Origin: Pseudolysobacter sp964466115
Lineage (GTDB): Bacteria; Pseudomonadota; Gammaproteobacteria; Xanthomonadales; Rhodanobacteraceae
Length of the DNA: 64,000 nt
Reading direction: 5' to 3'
NCBI GenBank assembly: GCA_964466115.1
Contig: CAYXMH010000007.1
Location: 47,040 to 111,039 of the forward strand
Under the pieces are notes generated by a model that was not told where the DNA came from, searched no databases, and worked only from the letters and a program-made list of their open reading frames with translations. The position numbers and the translations under genes are program-made. Below are positions 9,092 to 17,912 of this stretch, piece after piece (position 1 is the first letter of the stretch; each line of letters opens with the position of its first letter).

Positions 9092-10315
9092 ATGAAAACG
9101 AACGACGCGCACTCCGACCGGAGCACACATCTAGACGGTTTGCGCGGGCTGGCTGCACTTGTGGTCGTTGTCGTTCATGGGATTATCGCCTTTGATTTCG
9201 CGTTCTACACGGGGCAGGCGAAAGACAGCCTGGTTTCCTGGGATGTTTTAATTTCCGGCGCTCCCCTACTAATCCCAATGGCCGGGGATTTGTCGGTATG
9301 CCTATTCTTTGCCCTAAGTGGCTATGTTCTATCGCACTCTTTTTCCAAAACACGCCTTAGTGCCATAGCGCTGTTATTCAAACGCTACGTTCGCTTTACT
9401 CTTCCCATCCTTTCAGCCTGCCTGATTTCCTACGCGCTGCTTGCCAGCGGTTTGATGGACAACCATTCCCTGGCGGTTGTTTCAAAGTCCACCTGGCTGG
9501 CGGATCAGATGCAGCAAACGCCTTCGTTCATTCAGGCGCTAGGCGATGGATTGTATGGCGCGTTGATCATGGGCTCGTCCGCTTACGACTCCTCTCTATG
9601 GACTATGCCCATTGAGTTATGGGGTTCGATCGTTTTGATCGCGGTTTTTAGCTTGACTGCGTTTCGCTCGCGCTCGGAAAAAACCCGCGAAAATGATCGC
9701 GTCATTATTTTTCTAATTTTGGGACTTCTGGGAGCTTGCTCTTACCTTGGATTATTCGCCTTTGGTGCATTGCTATACCTAACGCAGATTCATCGAAGAA
9801 TAAGCTCGCGCGGAGCAGCCATTCTTCTTGGTTTGGGTCTATTTTTAGGAACGATCCCCTACAGCGCAGCCCCTTGGCGCATTGTCCGCCCATTCGTTGA
9901 ACAAACACTTCCGACACTACCGGGAATTCCTTATGCGCATTCATCCATCAGTTTTTATCACTCCATAGGCGCATTACTGATCCTGATTGCGGCTAACGCC
10001 TATCTTCCGTTTCGCAGGATGCTCGCCAGCCGCCGCTTTCTATTTCTTGGCGACATATCGTTTCCGCTGTACCTGATCCATATTCCACTGTTGTTGTCCA
10101 TCGTATGCAGCGGCGCCTTAGCAGCGCTCGGCCTGGGGTTGCCCTACGCGCAGACAATGATTTTGTCGTTAGTGTTTTTTGTCGCGGTTTCGATCTTAGC
10201 GGCCGGCGGCCTGATGTTCATTATTGAAAGGCCATCGATCGCATTGTCCAAAAAAATCGGGCTGGCCATCGACAACATCCAAAAGGCCATCATTGGAAAA
10301 ACCAATGATGGCTAA
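9092..10315 (+). CDS. Membrane acyltransferase, acyltransferase-3 family
   Basis: 407 aa, about ten membrane helices. The family signature is at the start: THLDGLRGLAALVVVVVHG (catalytic His), then FFALSGYVLSHSF. Such enzymes transfer acetyl or other acyl groups to sugars of O-antigen, peptidoglycan or exopolysaccharide across the inner membrane. ATG 9092 starts just before the signature; an in-frame TTG at 9056 is an alternative. Neither has a good Shine-Dalgarno, so the start is uncertain by 12 codons. The gene stands alone. The substrate is unknown; decoration of the glycan exported by Wzm/Wzt nearby is possible but unproven. A perfect 11-bp hairpin (10286-10312) overlaps the last codons. 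Confidence 0.85.
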   Translation: MKTNDAHSDRSTHLDGLRGLAALVVVVVHGIIAFDFAFYTGQAKDSLVSWDVLISGAPLLIPMAGDLSVCLFFALSGYVLSHSFSKTRLSAIALLFKRYVRFTLPILSACLISYALLASGLMDNHSLAVVSKSTWLADQMQQTPSFIQALGDGLYGALIMGSSAYDSSLWTMPIELWGSIVLIAVFSLTAFRSRSEKTRENDRVIIFLILGLLGACSYLGLFAFGALLYLTQIHRRISSRGAAILLGLGLFLGTIPYSAAPWRIVRPFVEQTLPTLPGIPYAHSSISFYHSIGALLILIAANAYLPFRRMLASRRFLFLGDISFPLYLIHIPLLLSIVCSGALAALGLGLPYAQTMILSLVFFVAVSILAAGGLMFIIERPSIALSKKIGLAIDNIQKAIIGKTNDG

Positions 10316-10355
10316 TCCGTTCTGCAACGAAGGAATTTAAACGCTGCAATAAAAC

Positions 10356-10385
10356 ATTTTTTTGCGCAGAGTACCGCAAAAAAAT
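10356..10385. terminator. Bidirectional terminator between convergent genes
   Basis: The stem is a run of seven T plus GCG (with one further flanking pair) matched to CGC plus seven A, around an 8-base loop. The A/T runs give a U tract in either direction. It sits between the acyltransferase (plus) and the lipoprotein/T2SS operon (minus). Confidence 0.75.
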
Positions 10386-10424
10386 TCTAGCTACAGGTTC
10401 CGTTTACCAGCATCCCGGTTTTTT

Positions 10425-10844
10425 TCAAGGTACGTAATACCACGCACCGGAAACGTTCACCCACTTTTCCTGCAGCATATCGCCCGATTTGGTTTCCGGC
10501 GCGCCGGCACGCATGCGGACCGTGAACGACACCCACACCCGCACATTGCATGCATCTTCGTGGCATTCTTTGTCGATAAATTTGGCTTCTTTCCAATGAA
10601 CCGGGCGATTGTTCATTTCTTCCGCATACTCTTTGCGCGGCTTGGTGGCACGGTAGCCGGGCGATAGAAAATCATAGGCTTTATCGGCCTTACCACCGAT
10701 CAATAAACTCCAGCGCTCGACAGAGCGTGTGTCAATGGTCGCTGTGGTGTCTTTTTTTGCCCCGGCAACGCAACCAGCCAGGCATGCTAAACAAATAAAT
10801 AGTGCAATCGTACGCAGAATGGATTTTTCTAACTTAGAGCTCAC
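10425..10844 (-). CDS. Small NTF2-like lipoprotein downstream of the secretin gene
   Basis: 139 aa with a lipoprotein signal peptide (FICLACLAGC, lipidation at Cys 24). The mature part (AYDFLSPGYRATKPRKEYAEEM ... WVNVSGAWYYVP) looks like a small alpha/beta cone of the NTF2 or DUF4878 kind, with a KECHEDACNV cysteine pair that could form a disulfide. It starts at GTG 10844 with GAGG nine bases upstream, only 14 bases after the gspD stop, so it is almost certainly last in the T2SS operon. A job as a secretin-assisting lipoprotein (pilotin-like) is an inference from position only; it shows no recognisable GspS or AspS similarity. Confidence 0.8.
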   Translation of the reverse strand: MSSKLEKSILRTIALFICLACLAGCVAGAKKDTTATIDTRSVERWSLLIGGKADKAYDFLSPGYRATKPRKEYAEEMNNRPVHWKEAKFIDKECHEDACNVRVWVSFTVRMRAGAPETKSGDMLQEKWVNVSGAWYYVP

Positions 10845-10858
10845 GATAATAACCTCGT

Positions 10859-13111
10859 TTATTTTGAGTTTTGGACAGGCTTTGCCGCCTGCTTGGAGTT
10901 TTGTAAAGGCTTCAGAGATTGGAATCGCCGCTGATACTCCTCGGTCACTTCGCGCGCGTCGTCACTGCTGGTTATTACCGTTGGTGTTATCAACACAATC
11001 AATTCCGTGCGTGATTTCTTGTCGTTTTTATTGCCGAATAAGCGCCCCAGGATCGGAACATGATTTAAACCGGGAATGCCGTCATTGGAAGATGAATCGT
11101 CTTCGCGAATCAATCCGCCTAATAGCACGGTCTCGCCGCTCTGCACCGCGATCGTCGTATCGATCGTGCGGTTATTTACCGGTGGGTTACCCGATACCGA
11201 CGTGGTGGGCGCCGCCACACTCACTTCTTGGCTTACGTCCAAAAAGACCAATCCGCCGGGGTTAACCCTTGGCGTGGCGGTTAGGATGGTACCGGTGTCT
11301 AAGTATTGCACCGATCCAGTCAACCCGACGCCGGAAGTGGTGGGGGTAGTGGTGGTACTGCCGCTTGAGGTGGTGGTCGTCACCGGAAGCACATTATTGG
11401 AAATGTAGTTCTGCACAATCGGAATTTTTTGGCCCACGTTGATCTTGGCTTGCCGGTTGTTTAAAACCACCAGCGAAGGTGCCGACAGCAATTTACTGTT
11501 GCCGTTGGACTCCAGCGCATTGATTGCCATTTCGTAATCGTGGTTGAGGAATGAATAGAAAAAAGCACTGCTGCTGCTTTGAGCCGGGGCGCCAATGCCC
11601 AAAGCCGTGCGGTGGCGCTCATACGGTCGATCGTAACCAACCGATGGGGAATGCGACGAGTTAATCAAGCCGTTCAAATACCATTGCACGCCAAAACTGA
11701 GCGCGCCGGACAACGTTACCTCCAAAATCCGCGTTTCAATCTGTACCTGCAACGGCGGCGTATCTAGGCGCTTGACCGCGGATAAGATCGTGTCCCACTC
11801 GCTCGAGGTGGCAAGCACCAGGATTTGATTGTTTTCCTCAATCGAAGTGATTCGAATATCGGTGTTTTCGGTGCCCGGGGTTACTGGAGTGGACGGCGTT
11901 GCCGGTTGCGTCGGCGCTGCTTTCGGCGGCTGCGGCTTTTTGCTGACATCGGTGGTGCTGCGCACTTCAACCGGATTAAGCCCCGGCGCAACGTTCCCGC
12001 CAGAACGCCTTGGCGCGGCCTTCGCGCCGGTGAATATCTCATTGAGCTTGTCGGACAAATCCGCGGCCTTCACATTTTTTACATCGTACACATAAAGCTG
12101 CGTGGTGTTTTCGCTGGTGCCCGTATCCAAGCGGTGCAACCATTTTTCCGCCTGGTCCAGATAATCCTTATTCGGCGTGATCACCGCAATCGCGTTCATG
12201 CGATCCAGGGGAATAAAGCGAAACATGCCGGCCATCGGCGATTCACCGGTTGCGCCAAACAACTTTTCCATCTCCGGCATCAGCTTCGCCACTTCGATGT
12301 GCTCGAGCGTGTAAACGCCGACCGACATGCCTTTTAGCCAATCGACATCGAAGATCTCGATGGTGCGCTGGTAATTTTCCAACTCGGCGGCATTGCCGGC
12401 CAAGATCAACATGCTGCGCGAGGTATCAATGGAAACGACCGCCTCGGCACGGGCATAGGGTTTCAACAATTTCGCCATCTCCACCGGTGAAATGAAATGC
12501 AGAGGAAACACCCGCACTTCATACCCGCGCGGTATTTTGGGCGGCGCGACGCGCGGCGTGAGGTTGCCGGGGATCGCCTCCGCAACCGTGGTGATCAAAT
12601 AACGGCCGTCTTTGTAAACCAAGGCGTTATGTGTCCATGACAATAACAACTCGAGGATCGATAACGCTTGGTCGGGACGAATTGGCTTTGATGTGGAAAA
12701 AGTAACGTTGCCGGTAACACCAGGCGCTATGGTGTAATTCTCTTTCAACAATTCACCCAAGATCGCCTGCACCACGGCCTGAATCGGCTGGTTGTCGAAA
12801 TTGAATGTGATTTGGCCTTCCGCCGCCGGTTCGGGCAAATCCTTGTTTGCCGCTTGCTCATTGATGAACGCGCCGGTGCCGGGCTCAATTTCCGCTTTCA
12901 CCGCGGGATGCTCACCGTCCTTATCACGATGAATCAGCGACAACGGCTGCGAAGGGTCTCTGGCGGCAGCGGACTCCTTAGGTATCTGTTGCTGCTCGGC
13001 AGATATCGCCACAGCAGGCGTGATATCGGATTTGGTCACCGGTGTGCTGGCGCAACCGGCTACGATACCAATGAGCAATGCGACGCTAAAATTTCTTAAA
13101 TTGAGGGGCAC
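10859..13111 (-). CDS. gspD: Type II secretion secretin GspD (XpsD-like), lipoprotein
   Basis: The 750-aa outer-membrane channel of the T2SS. The signal peptide ends in a lipobox (IGIVAGC, Cys 20), so it is itself a lipoprotein. Order: N0 domain at about 95-185 (ITFNFDNQPIQAVVQAILGELL), N1-N3 ring-building domains to about 450, with a Pro/Thr/Gly-rich insert near 360-410, then the secretin pore with VLLGGLIREDDSS and GIPGLNHVPILGRLFG near the end. A Ser/Thr/Gly-rich loop near 590-620 lies within the pore region. It begins at GTG 13111 with GGAG seven bases upstream, 12 bases after the gspN stop. No S-domain for a classical pilotin is evident at the C-terminus. Confidence 0.95.
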   Translation of the reverse strand: MPLNLRNFSVALLIGIVAGCASTPVTKSDITPAVAISAEQQQIPKESAAARDPSQPLSLIHRDKDGEHPAVKAEIEPGTGAFINEQAANKDLPEPAAEGQITFNFDNQPIQAVVQAILGELLKENYTIAPGVTGNVTFSTSKPIRPDQALSILELLLSWTHNALVYKDGRYLITTVAEAIPGNLTPRVAPPKIPRGYEVRVFPLHFISPVEMAKLLKPYARAEAVVSIDTSRSMLILAGNAAELENYQRTIEIFDVDWLKGMSVGVYTLEHIEVAKLMPEMEKLFGATGESPMAGMFRFIPLDRMNAIAVITPNKDYLDQAEKWLHRLDTGTSENTTQLYVYDVKNVKAADLSDKLNEIFTGAKAAPRRSGGNVAPGLNPVEVRSTTDVSKKPQPPKAAPTQPATPSTPVTPGTENTDIRITSIEENNQILVLATSSEWDTILSAVKRLDTPPLQVQIETRILEVTLSGALSFGVQWYLNGLINSSHSPSVGYDRPYERHRTALGIGAPAQSSSSAFFYSFLNHDYEMAINALESNGNSKLLSAPSLVVLNNRQAKINVGQKIPIVQNYISNNVLPVTTTTSSGSTTTTPTTSGVGLTGSVQYLDTGTILTATPRVNPGGLVFLDVSQEVSVAAPTTSVSGNPPVNNRTIDTTIAVQSGETVLLGGLIREDDSSSNDGIPGLNHVPILGRLFGNKNDKKSRTELIVLITPTVITSSDDAREVTEEYQRRFQSLKPLQNSKQAAKPVQNSK

Positions 13112-13123
13112 AAACTCACTCCG

Positions 13124-13903
13124 TTATTGGTTCTGGTTTTGCGTATTTGGGTTAGCCAAGTTTTGATTGGGTATGGTTTCAGGCGGCGGATTTGAACCGT
13201 GTTGTTTCAGCTTCTCAGCCTCCTCTCTCATCTGCCGGCGCCGTTCTTCGATGCGATGCTGTAATTCCTCGGCCTGTTTGCTAACGCTGGCGGCTTCGGG
13301 TTTCGGCATCATCGGCATTGGCATTGGCGAAGGTGGCTGCAAACTATTCGGTATGTAACCCGGTTTGCCTGGCTGCGCTTGCTTCTGAGCGTCCGCGGCA
13401 GCCGTTAGTTCCACTTCGATATTGTCATCCCCGCTGCCCTTGAACACGGCGCTGCGCGGTTTAATCTTGACCAAGGTCCAACTGCCCTGATCACCCGGCA
13501 TCGGCATGCCTTCCTTAAGCGCCACGCCGATGTTCTTGACGTTGTCGCGCAACATCGCCAAACGCAGTTCCGGAGTAAGAATGATGCCGGTAAGAATCAC
13601 GTTCAATGGTTGCGCAGGTGCTGCCTCGCTGGCGACGGATTCCGCAGGAGCTTCTGGGCTCGGTTTACGATCATCATTAAAGATGGGCCGTAAGGCGATA
13701 TCGCTAAAACTCGCCTCCGCCGGCAATTTAAATTGCTCGCGCTCGATGTGGGTCACTTCCAGTTCACGCGGCGCCTGCGCTTCGTCCGCCAACCAGTGAT
13801 AACCCTGCCCCCAACCCAATTGCTGAACCAAAGCCAGCACGCAGAGCAGTCCACCGGCGGCCGCCAGTGCGATGGAAAACGCGGTTGCGCTGCGTGTAGT
13901 CAT
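13124..13903 (-). CDS. gspN: T2SS inner-membrane linker, XpsN/GspC-like
   Basis: 259 aa with one N-terminal transmembrane helix (SIALAAAGGLLCVLALVQQLGW), then a periplasmic domain. Residues of about 65-165 resemble the homology region of GspC/XpsN (FSDIALRPIFNDDRKPS, LNVILTGIILTPELRLAMLRD, GSWTLVKIKPRSAVFKG). The last 90 residues are Pro/Met-rich and then a Gln/Asn-rich charged helix. In Xps-type clusters XpsN replaces GspC and links the secretin to XpsL/XpsM. Its place between gspM and gspD matches that layout exactly. The ATG overlaps the gspM stop (ATGA), so the start is secure. The Gln/Asn-rich tail is unusual and may be dispensable. Confidence 0.85.
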   Translation of the reverse strand: MTTRSATAFSIALAAAGGLLCVLALVQQLGWGQGYHWLADEAQAPRELEVTHIEREQFKLPAEASFSDIALRPIFNDDRKPSPEAPAESVASEAAPAQPLNVILTGIILTPELRLAMLRDNVKNIGVALKEGMPMPGDQGSWTLVKIKPRSAVFKGSGDDNIEVELTAAADAQKQAQPGKPGYIPNSLQPPSPMPMPMMPKPEAASVSKQAEELQHRIEERRRQMREEAEKLKQHGSNPPPETIPNQNLANPNTQNQNQ

Positions 13904-14511
13904 GGCGATGCTTTACCGCGTTGGCGCAAATAACCCGACAGGTTAAATCGTATGTCGAGAAAGCTCATCGTTTGTTTACTGCCCGGCGGCACATACCCGC
14001 CCGATTGCTTGTAAATCATCAGCTGGTCCACAAACAGATACGGATTGCCGTTTTCCAAGTCGTACAAAATCGAGGAGAACGGTTCCAAATCGCAGCGCAT
14101 GCGTACTTGAATCGCCACGCGTTGATAGGTTTCGTCCTCCCCGCCACGAAACGGTTGATTGCTAAGAATTTGGCACCGGTTTTGATCGCGCACGTGATCG
14201 GTAATCGCCTGTTTTAGGCGCTGGGTGAGATCGGAAAACGCACCGCTGGCGTCTTTGTCGGCAAGGAATGATTGATTGTTCTGTTCAAACGCGCTCACCT
14301 CAATTTGGCGTTTTTCGATTTCGGGCCGTTGATGGGTGGTTTGGCGCAACTTAAGTTCTTGCTCACGCAAATCCTCCATTTGGCTGATGTAGTCCAAATG
14401 CGGCGCAACGAACCACCAATGCACGCCAAAAAAATACACGCCCGATACGACGATCAGCAACAACACCACCGCCAGAAAACGGCTATTACGGGCTTCCGGC
14501 AATAGGCGCAT
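13900..14511 (-). CDS. gspM: T2SS assembly platform protein GspM
   Basis: 203 aa with a short cytoplasmic tail, one transmembrane helix (FLAVVLLLIVVSGVYFFGVHWWF) and a periplasmic coiled-coil plus ferredoxin-like domain (ISQMEDLREQELKLRQT; VAIQVRMRCDLEPFSSILYDLE). ATG 14511 is preferred because GGAGGGG lies five bases upstream; ATG 14547 is possible and would add 12 residues. The gene overlaps the end of gspL by 26 bases and its stop overlaps gspN. It pairs with GspL to anchor the secretion ATPase to the membrane. Confidence 0.9.
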   Translation of the reverse strand: MRLLPEARNSRFLAVVLLLIVVSGVYFFGVHWWFVAPHLDYISQMEDLREQELKLRQTTHQRPEIEKRQIEVSAFEQNNQSFLADKDASGAFSDLTQRLKQAITDHVRDQNRCQILSNQPFRGGEDETYQRVAIQVRMRCDLEPFSSILYDLENGNPYLFVDQLMIYKQSGGYVPPGSKQTMSFLDIRFNLSGYLRQRGKASP

Positions 14512-15694
14512 TTGCCCCTCCTTCTTTGCGGTCCTTGCCTTTGCCATCGTGCTCGGGGTTCTTGCTGGCCGGTTTTTTAAACTCCACCACCAGGTTAAAA
14601 CGCTCCTTTTTGGTGCGCGGGTCGGGCTGAATGGTTCCTTGAAAGTTGGGGTTATCCAGGATTTCAGACTGCTTCAACGAGTCGATCAATTTTGAAGCAT
14701 CGTTACTTTGCCCGGTTATTTCAATTTTACCTTTTTCATCCACATTGAGGCGCTCAAGAAACGTATCGTCGGGCAGCCGCTTGGTTAGGTCGCTGAGCAA
14801 CGCCACCATCACCGGAGACTCGCGCTTCTTCAAGTTCAGGAAATTAGCGGAGGTGACGGTATCCGCCAATTTTTTACGCGCGGCCATCACTTGCTTTGCT
14901 TCATCTTGCTCTTTTTCCACTTCCGCTCGCATGGCCGCCAGCGCGGTTTCCCGATTCGATAGCGATTGCGCCATGACGAATATCAACAAGCCCAATACGG
15001 CCGCCGCGAGGATCAAATTCACCAGCAGCCGCAAATTTCGACGCCTTGCGCGATGTTCCGGCGGCAGCAAATTCACTTCCAAGCGCCCTTCACCGGCAGC
15101 TTCGATCCAACAATCCACGCCGTCCAAAGCGATGCCGCTGCCGGCAAGCAGCGCAAGATCGCCATCCAACTGACCGCGCGGCACCACGATGAGCTCCACT
15201 TGCACATTGCGGTTGCGCGGATCGCGCCCTGCAATGTGATAGTCAAAATACACTTGCTCGGACTTGAACGGCGTTTGCCGATCCATCTCGAACGTCAGCA
15301 CTTGGCGCAAGTTGTCCTCGGTCGCAGCCGGTAAGGTCAATGACCGGCGCAACGTGTTGTTCGAGGAAATGCAGTAGAAGACGCGCAAATTCGGGTCATC
15401 CATGCTTTGATAGATGCGCTCGAATTCCGCTTTTTGCTGTTCCGGTGGCGCCTCTAAATTAACTTGGCCAAGCTCGGCCAAATGCGAACCGGATTGCCGC
15501 CGTAACACCAAGGTGCGGTCTTGTTTTTCGATAAGTATGGGCTCGGAGCGCTCCGCGAGCAGATTGCGCCAGCGCGCAGGCAGGCAAGCTAATAATTCCC
15601 GTGCCCACCAACTGAAAAACTTTGGCAGAGGGGTTTTTGCATAGCGCATCCGCAATTGGACGAGCCCTTTATCGAGCGCTTCAATCGTTGCCAT
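14486..15694 (-). CDS. gspL: T2SS assembly platform protein GspL (XpsL-like)
   Basis: 402 aa. The N-terminal actin-like cytoplasmic part (about 1-230: RSLTLPAATEDNLRQVLTFEMDRQTPF, ELIVVPRG) normally binds the ATPase GspE. It is followed by a transmembrane helix (LLVNLILAAAVLGLLIFVMAQSL), a coiled coil (RAEVEKEQDEAKQVMAARKKL) and a PilN-like periplasmic domain (KIEITGQSNDASKLIDSLKQSEILDNPNF). The tail is charged and Gly/Ala/Pro-rich. The start codon overlaps the gspK stop by one base. Together with GspM and GspN it builds the inner-membrane platform. Confidence 0.9.
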   Translation of the reverse strand: MATIEALDKGLVQLRMRYAKTPLPKFFSWWARELLACLPARWRNLLAERSEPILIEKQDRTLVLRRQSGSHLAELGQVNLEAPPEQQKAEFERIYQSMDDPNLRVFYCISSNNTLRRSLTLPAATEDNLRQVLTFEMDRQTPFKSEQVYFDYHIAGRDPRNRNVQVELIVVPRGQLDGDLALLAGSGIALDGVDCWIEAAGEGRLEVNLLPPEHRARRRNLRLLVNLILAAAVLGLLIFVMAQSLSNRETALAAMRAEVEKEQDEAKQVMAARKKLADTVTSANFLNLKKRESPVMVALLSDLTKRLPDDTFLERLNVDEKGKIEITGQSNDASKLIDSLKQSEILDNPNFQGTIQPDPRTKKERFNLVVEFKKPASKNPEHDGKGKDRKEGGANAPIAGSP

Positions 15695-16605
15695 TATGAG
15701 GTTTCGCCATCGCGCCAGCGCAGCACAACATACGGCCGCCCACCCACTCCGTTACCACCCAAGCGGATGGTAGCATCAAGCTCAGTGCTAGAGCCGTTGG
15801 AAAGTGTGGCACGGGATTTAATACTATACGTGAGCCCGCCGCCGTCCGCTACGATGGGTGTGCCATCGGGCAAGGTTAATCCAGAGGGGGAACCGGCCTG
15901 GTACCCTGGCAATTGTTGCCGCTGTGCCAATACTTGACGCGCCAAGTCGTCCGTCATGCCGGGCAACGCGCGCAATACCTCGAATGGCGCGTACGCTGCA
16001 CTGATGTTGGCGCGCCCAGAATATATCGTGAGTGCGGGCTCAATCTTGCGGTAGATTTCATAATCCATGCCCAGCACTTGCTGCACTTCGGAAATCGTGT
16101 CGAACGGACCGTTCTTCGGCTTATAGCTAAGCCCCGCGGCTTTGTATTCTTTTTCTTCCGCGCCATTGGGATGAACTAAATCGTCAGGGTCGCGCCAATC
16201 CTGAATGGCGTCGCTTAACGACTGCGCTTGCTCAAGCGTAGCCCCCACCGATAAGAACAACGGTTTGAGCAGGTTGTCATCGGCCGTGTTGATATCGATC
16301 TTACCGGCATCATCGGTAATCTCAAGTTTAAGCTTGACGGCTTCAAACTCGAATTCGTACGGCCGCCCATCCGCCACCCAGCGCGTTAATGGGTCGGGAT
16401 TGCGCAGCTCGAATACCGCACGGTTTAAGCCCGCCTCGGCCGCGTAACGCGCGGTGGTGCTGTCGAACAAATGCCGCGCCTGCATATTTTCTGTGCGCGC
16501 CAGCACCGCGAAGCTACCGAGCAACACGGTAAGCAGGGCAATTACCCAAAGCACAAAGATAAACGCTACACCATTTTGTTTATTTTTCAATAAAATATCA
16601 TTCAT
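15694..16605 (-). CDS. gspK: T2SS minor pseudopilin GspK
   Basis: 303 aa. It has a type III prepilin-like leader with a hydrophobic helix (KNKQNGVAFIFVLWVIALLTVLLGSFAVLARTE), lacking the usual Glu at +5, as is typical for GspK. A large globular domain follows with two helix-hairpin-helix-like segments (KIDINTADDNLLKPLFLS, FEVLRALPGMTDDLARQVL). ATG 16605 overlaps the gspJ stop (ATGA), which secures the start; the frame extends upstream to 16806 but only inside gspJ. GspK caps the pseudopilus tip together with GspI and GspJ. Confidence 0.92.
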   Translation of the reverse strand: MNDILLKNKQNGVAFIFVLWVIALLTVLLGSFAVLARTENMQARHLFDSTTARYAAEAGLNRAVFELRNPDPLTRWVADGRPYEFEFEAVKLKLEITDDAGKIDINTADDNLLKPLFLSVGATLEQAQSLSDAIQDWRDPDDLVHPNGAEEKEYKAAGLSYKPKNGPFDTISEVQQVLGMDYEIYRKIEPALTIYSGRANISAAYAPFEVLRALPGMTDDLARQVLAQRQQLPGYQAGSPSGLTLPDGTPIVADGGGLTYSIKSRATLSNGSSTELDATIRLGGNGVGGRPYVVLRWRDGETS

Positions 16606-17321
16606 GGCGTACCCCGAGGCGGCATCGGCATTGGCGGCTGCGGGATGAATCCGCCACCGCCGCCGAATGGGCGCTGCATCCCACCCATATCCAGCAACAA
16701 GGGAATTTCCATGCTGGGCCAAACCAAACGCGAAGAGTCCTGCATCGTAAGCTCGATGCGCACCATCAACGGCAATTGATTGGACTCGTCCCATTTGTCT
16801 TTCCACTCGCCAAGCTTGCCTTCCGCATCGAAACTGCGAAATTCGAAATGGCCGGAGCGGATCTGATCCAATAACGGTTCCGGTTCAAGATCGGATCCGG
16901 CCAATTTTTGCAAATCAAATCCGTTCAACATTTGGTTGGTGAACAGCAATTGCATCCCGTCACGCCCGTTGGCCAACTCAAGCGTCTGAACATAAGCTCC
17001 GCCATGCGAAAGATAACCTGGCATCGGTGCGACAAAACGCATGAAATCGCGCTCACCTTGAAAGAGAAAGTTGTTACCGCTTGCTTGCTCCTGCCCAAAC
17101 GACAACGGCAAGGCTCGACTGATCTGATGGCGAATAAACTCCTGCGCTGCGCGCAAGCGGTTGGTGCGCTCGATGGTTTGTTCGCCCGCGTGGATGGCTC
17201 GCGCCGCAGCGCGAATACTGCCATAAGCGCCGGCAAGCAACAGCCCCAATAGCAAAATAACCAACAGCACCTCGAGCAAGGTAAATCCATGGGAACGTGT
17301 TTTGTGTAAAAACTCACTCAT
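16602..17321 (-). CDS. gspJ: T2SS minor pseudopilin GspJ
   Basis: 239 aa. Prepilin leader MSEFLHKTRSHG followed by FTLLEVLLVILLLGLLLAGAYG, with Glu at +5. The body contains the GspJ-type segment FSFRDAEGKLGEWKDKWDES-like stretch near residues 165-185 (here FEFRSFDAEGKLGEWKDKW). The tail is Gly/Pro/Met-rich (MGGMQRPFGGGGGFIPQPPMPM), similar in composition to the XpsN tail. The start overlaps the gspI stop (ATGA). Confidence 0.92.
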   Translation of the reverse strand: MSEFLHKTRSHGFTLLEVLLVILLLGLLLAGAYGSIRAAARAIHAGEQTIERTNRLRAAQEFIRHQISRALPLSFGQEQASGNNFLFQGERDFMRFVAPMPGYLSHGGAYVQTLELANGRDGMQLLFTNQMLNGFDLQKLAGSDLEPEPLLDQIRSGHFEFRSFDAEGKLGEWKDKWDESNQLPLMVRIELTMQDSSRLVWPSMEIPLLLDMGGMQRPFGGGGGFIPQPPMPMPPRGTP

Positions 17322-17830
17322 GGCTGCTTATTTCCACCACGCGACCGGTTTGGCGAGCTGGCACGGCTAAACCCTGAGCTCAGGTTCATGCCATTGATAT
17401 CCGGATTGCTGGCGCGCAGCGTGACGAAACGAGCAGTATGGGGATGTTGCCCCCCACCCCAGCTCACCTGCAAATCAATTTTATATAAATCCACAACCGC
17501 TGGAGTGGTCAAGGCGGTTTGCGTTCCGCCGTCGCTCGGCTGATATTTGCTGATCTGCAGATCCCAGTGGTAGTCACGGTCGAACTCGCCACTGGTTGAG
17601 CCCTCCTTGACCGGCTCACCAACCCCCACCACATCGAGCTTGGATTGCGCCCACAACGCAGCTTGCGTGTAATCGGCGGACCACTGCGTATTGCGAATCG
17701 ACCCCCCAAGAACCTGCAGTAAAATACCGAAACCGAGCGCAAAAATAACGAACGCCGCAATCAACTCGATCAAACTGAACCCTCGCTGCCGCGAAGGCCA
17801 AGTCGTAAGATTTGTTGTCCCAATTTGCAA
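17318..17830 (-). CDS. gspI: T2SS minor pseudopilin GspI, probable TTG start
   Basis: 170 aa if begun at TTG 17830, giving a 17-residue leader ending RQRG before FSLIELIAAFVIFALGFGILLQVLGG. The T2SSI domain follows (WAQSKLDVVGVGEP, YHWDLQISKYQPSDG). TTG is chosen because GAGGAG lies six bases upstream. The frame also remains open upstream to GTG 17977, with ATG at 17956 and 17947, but that would make a leader of over 50 residues encoded by a dispersed repeat. So either the repeat was inserted between gspH and gspI and translation re-initiates at TTG, or the leader was lengthened. GspI initiates the tip complex with GspJ and GspK. Confidence 0.85.
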   Translation of the reverse strand: MQIGTTNLTTWPSRQRGFSLIELIAAFVIFALGFGILLQVLGGSIRNTQWSADYTQAALWAQSKLDVVGVGEPVKEGSTSGEFDRDYHWDLQISKYQPSDGGTQTALTTPAVVDLYKIDLQVSWGGGQHPHTARFVTLRASNPDINGMNLSSGFSRASSPNRSRGGNKQP

Positions 17831-17836
17831 TGGAAA

Positions 17837-17842
17837 CTCCTC
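17837..17842 (-). promoter_or_regulatory. Ribosome binding site deciding the gspI start
   Basis: GAGGAG on the minus strand, six bases before TTG 17830 and immediately beyond the dispersed repeat. It is the best Shine-Dalgarno in this gene junction. Confidence 0.6.
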
Positions 17843-17912
17843 TTTTCCGTTGCCCTTAAGCCTGTCGAAGGGTGAACGGAAAAGCCTCGGTACTTCGACA
17901 GGCCCAGCATGA
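17843..17912. repeat. Dispersed palindromic repeat, family 2, copy 1
   Basis: About 70 bases with nested inverted repeats: TTTTCCGT (17843) with ACGGAAAA (17876), and CCTGTCGAAG (17861) with CTTCGACAGG (17893). A related copy lies at 51475-51559. It has the character of a REP-type intergenic element. It sits between gspH and the likely gspI start and is readable in the gspI frame. Confidence 0.75.
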
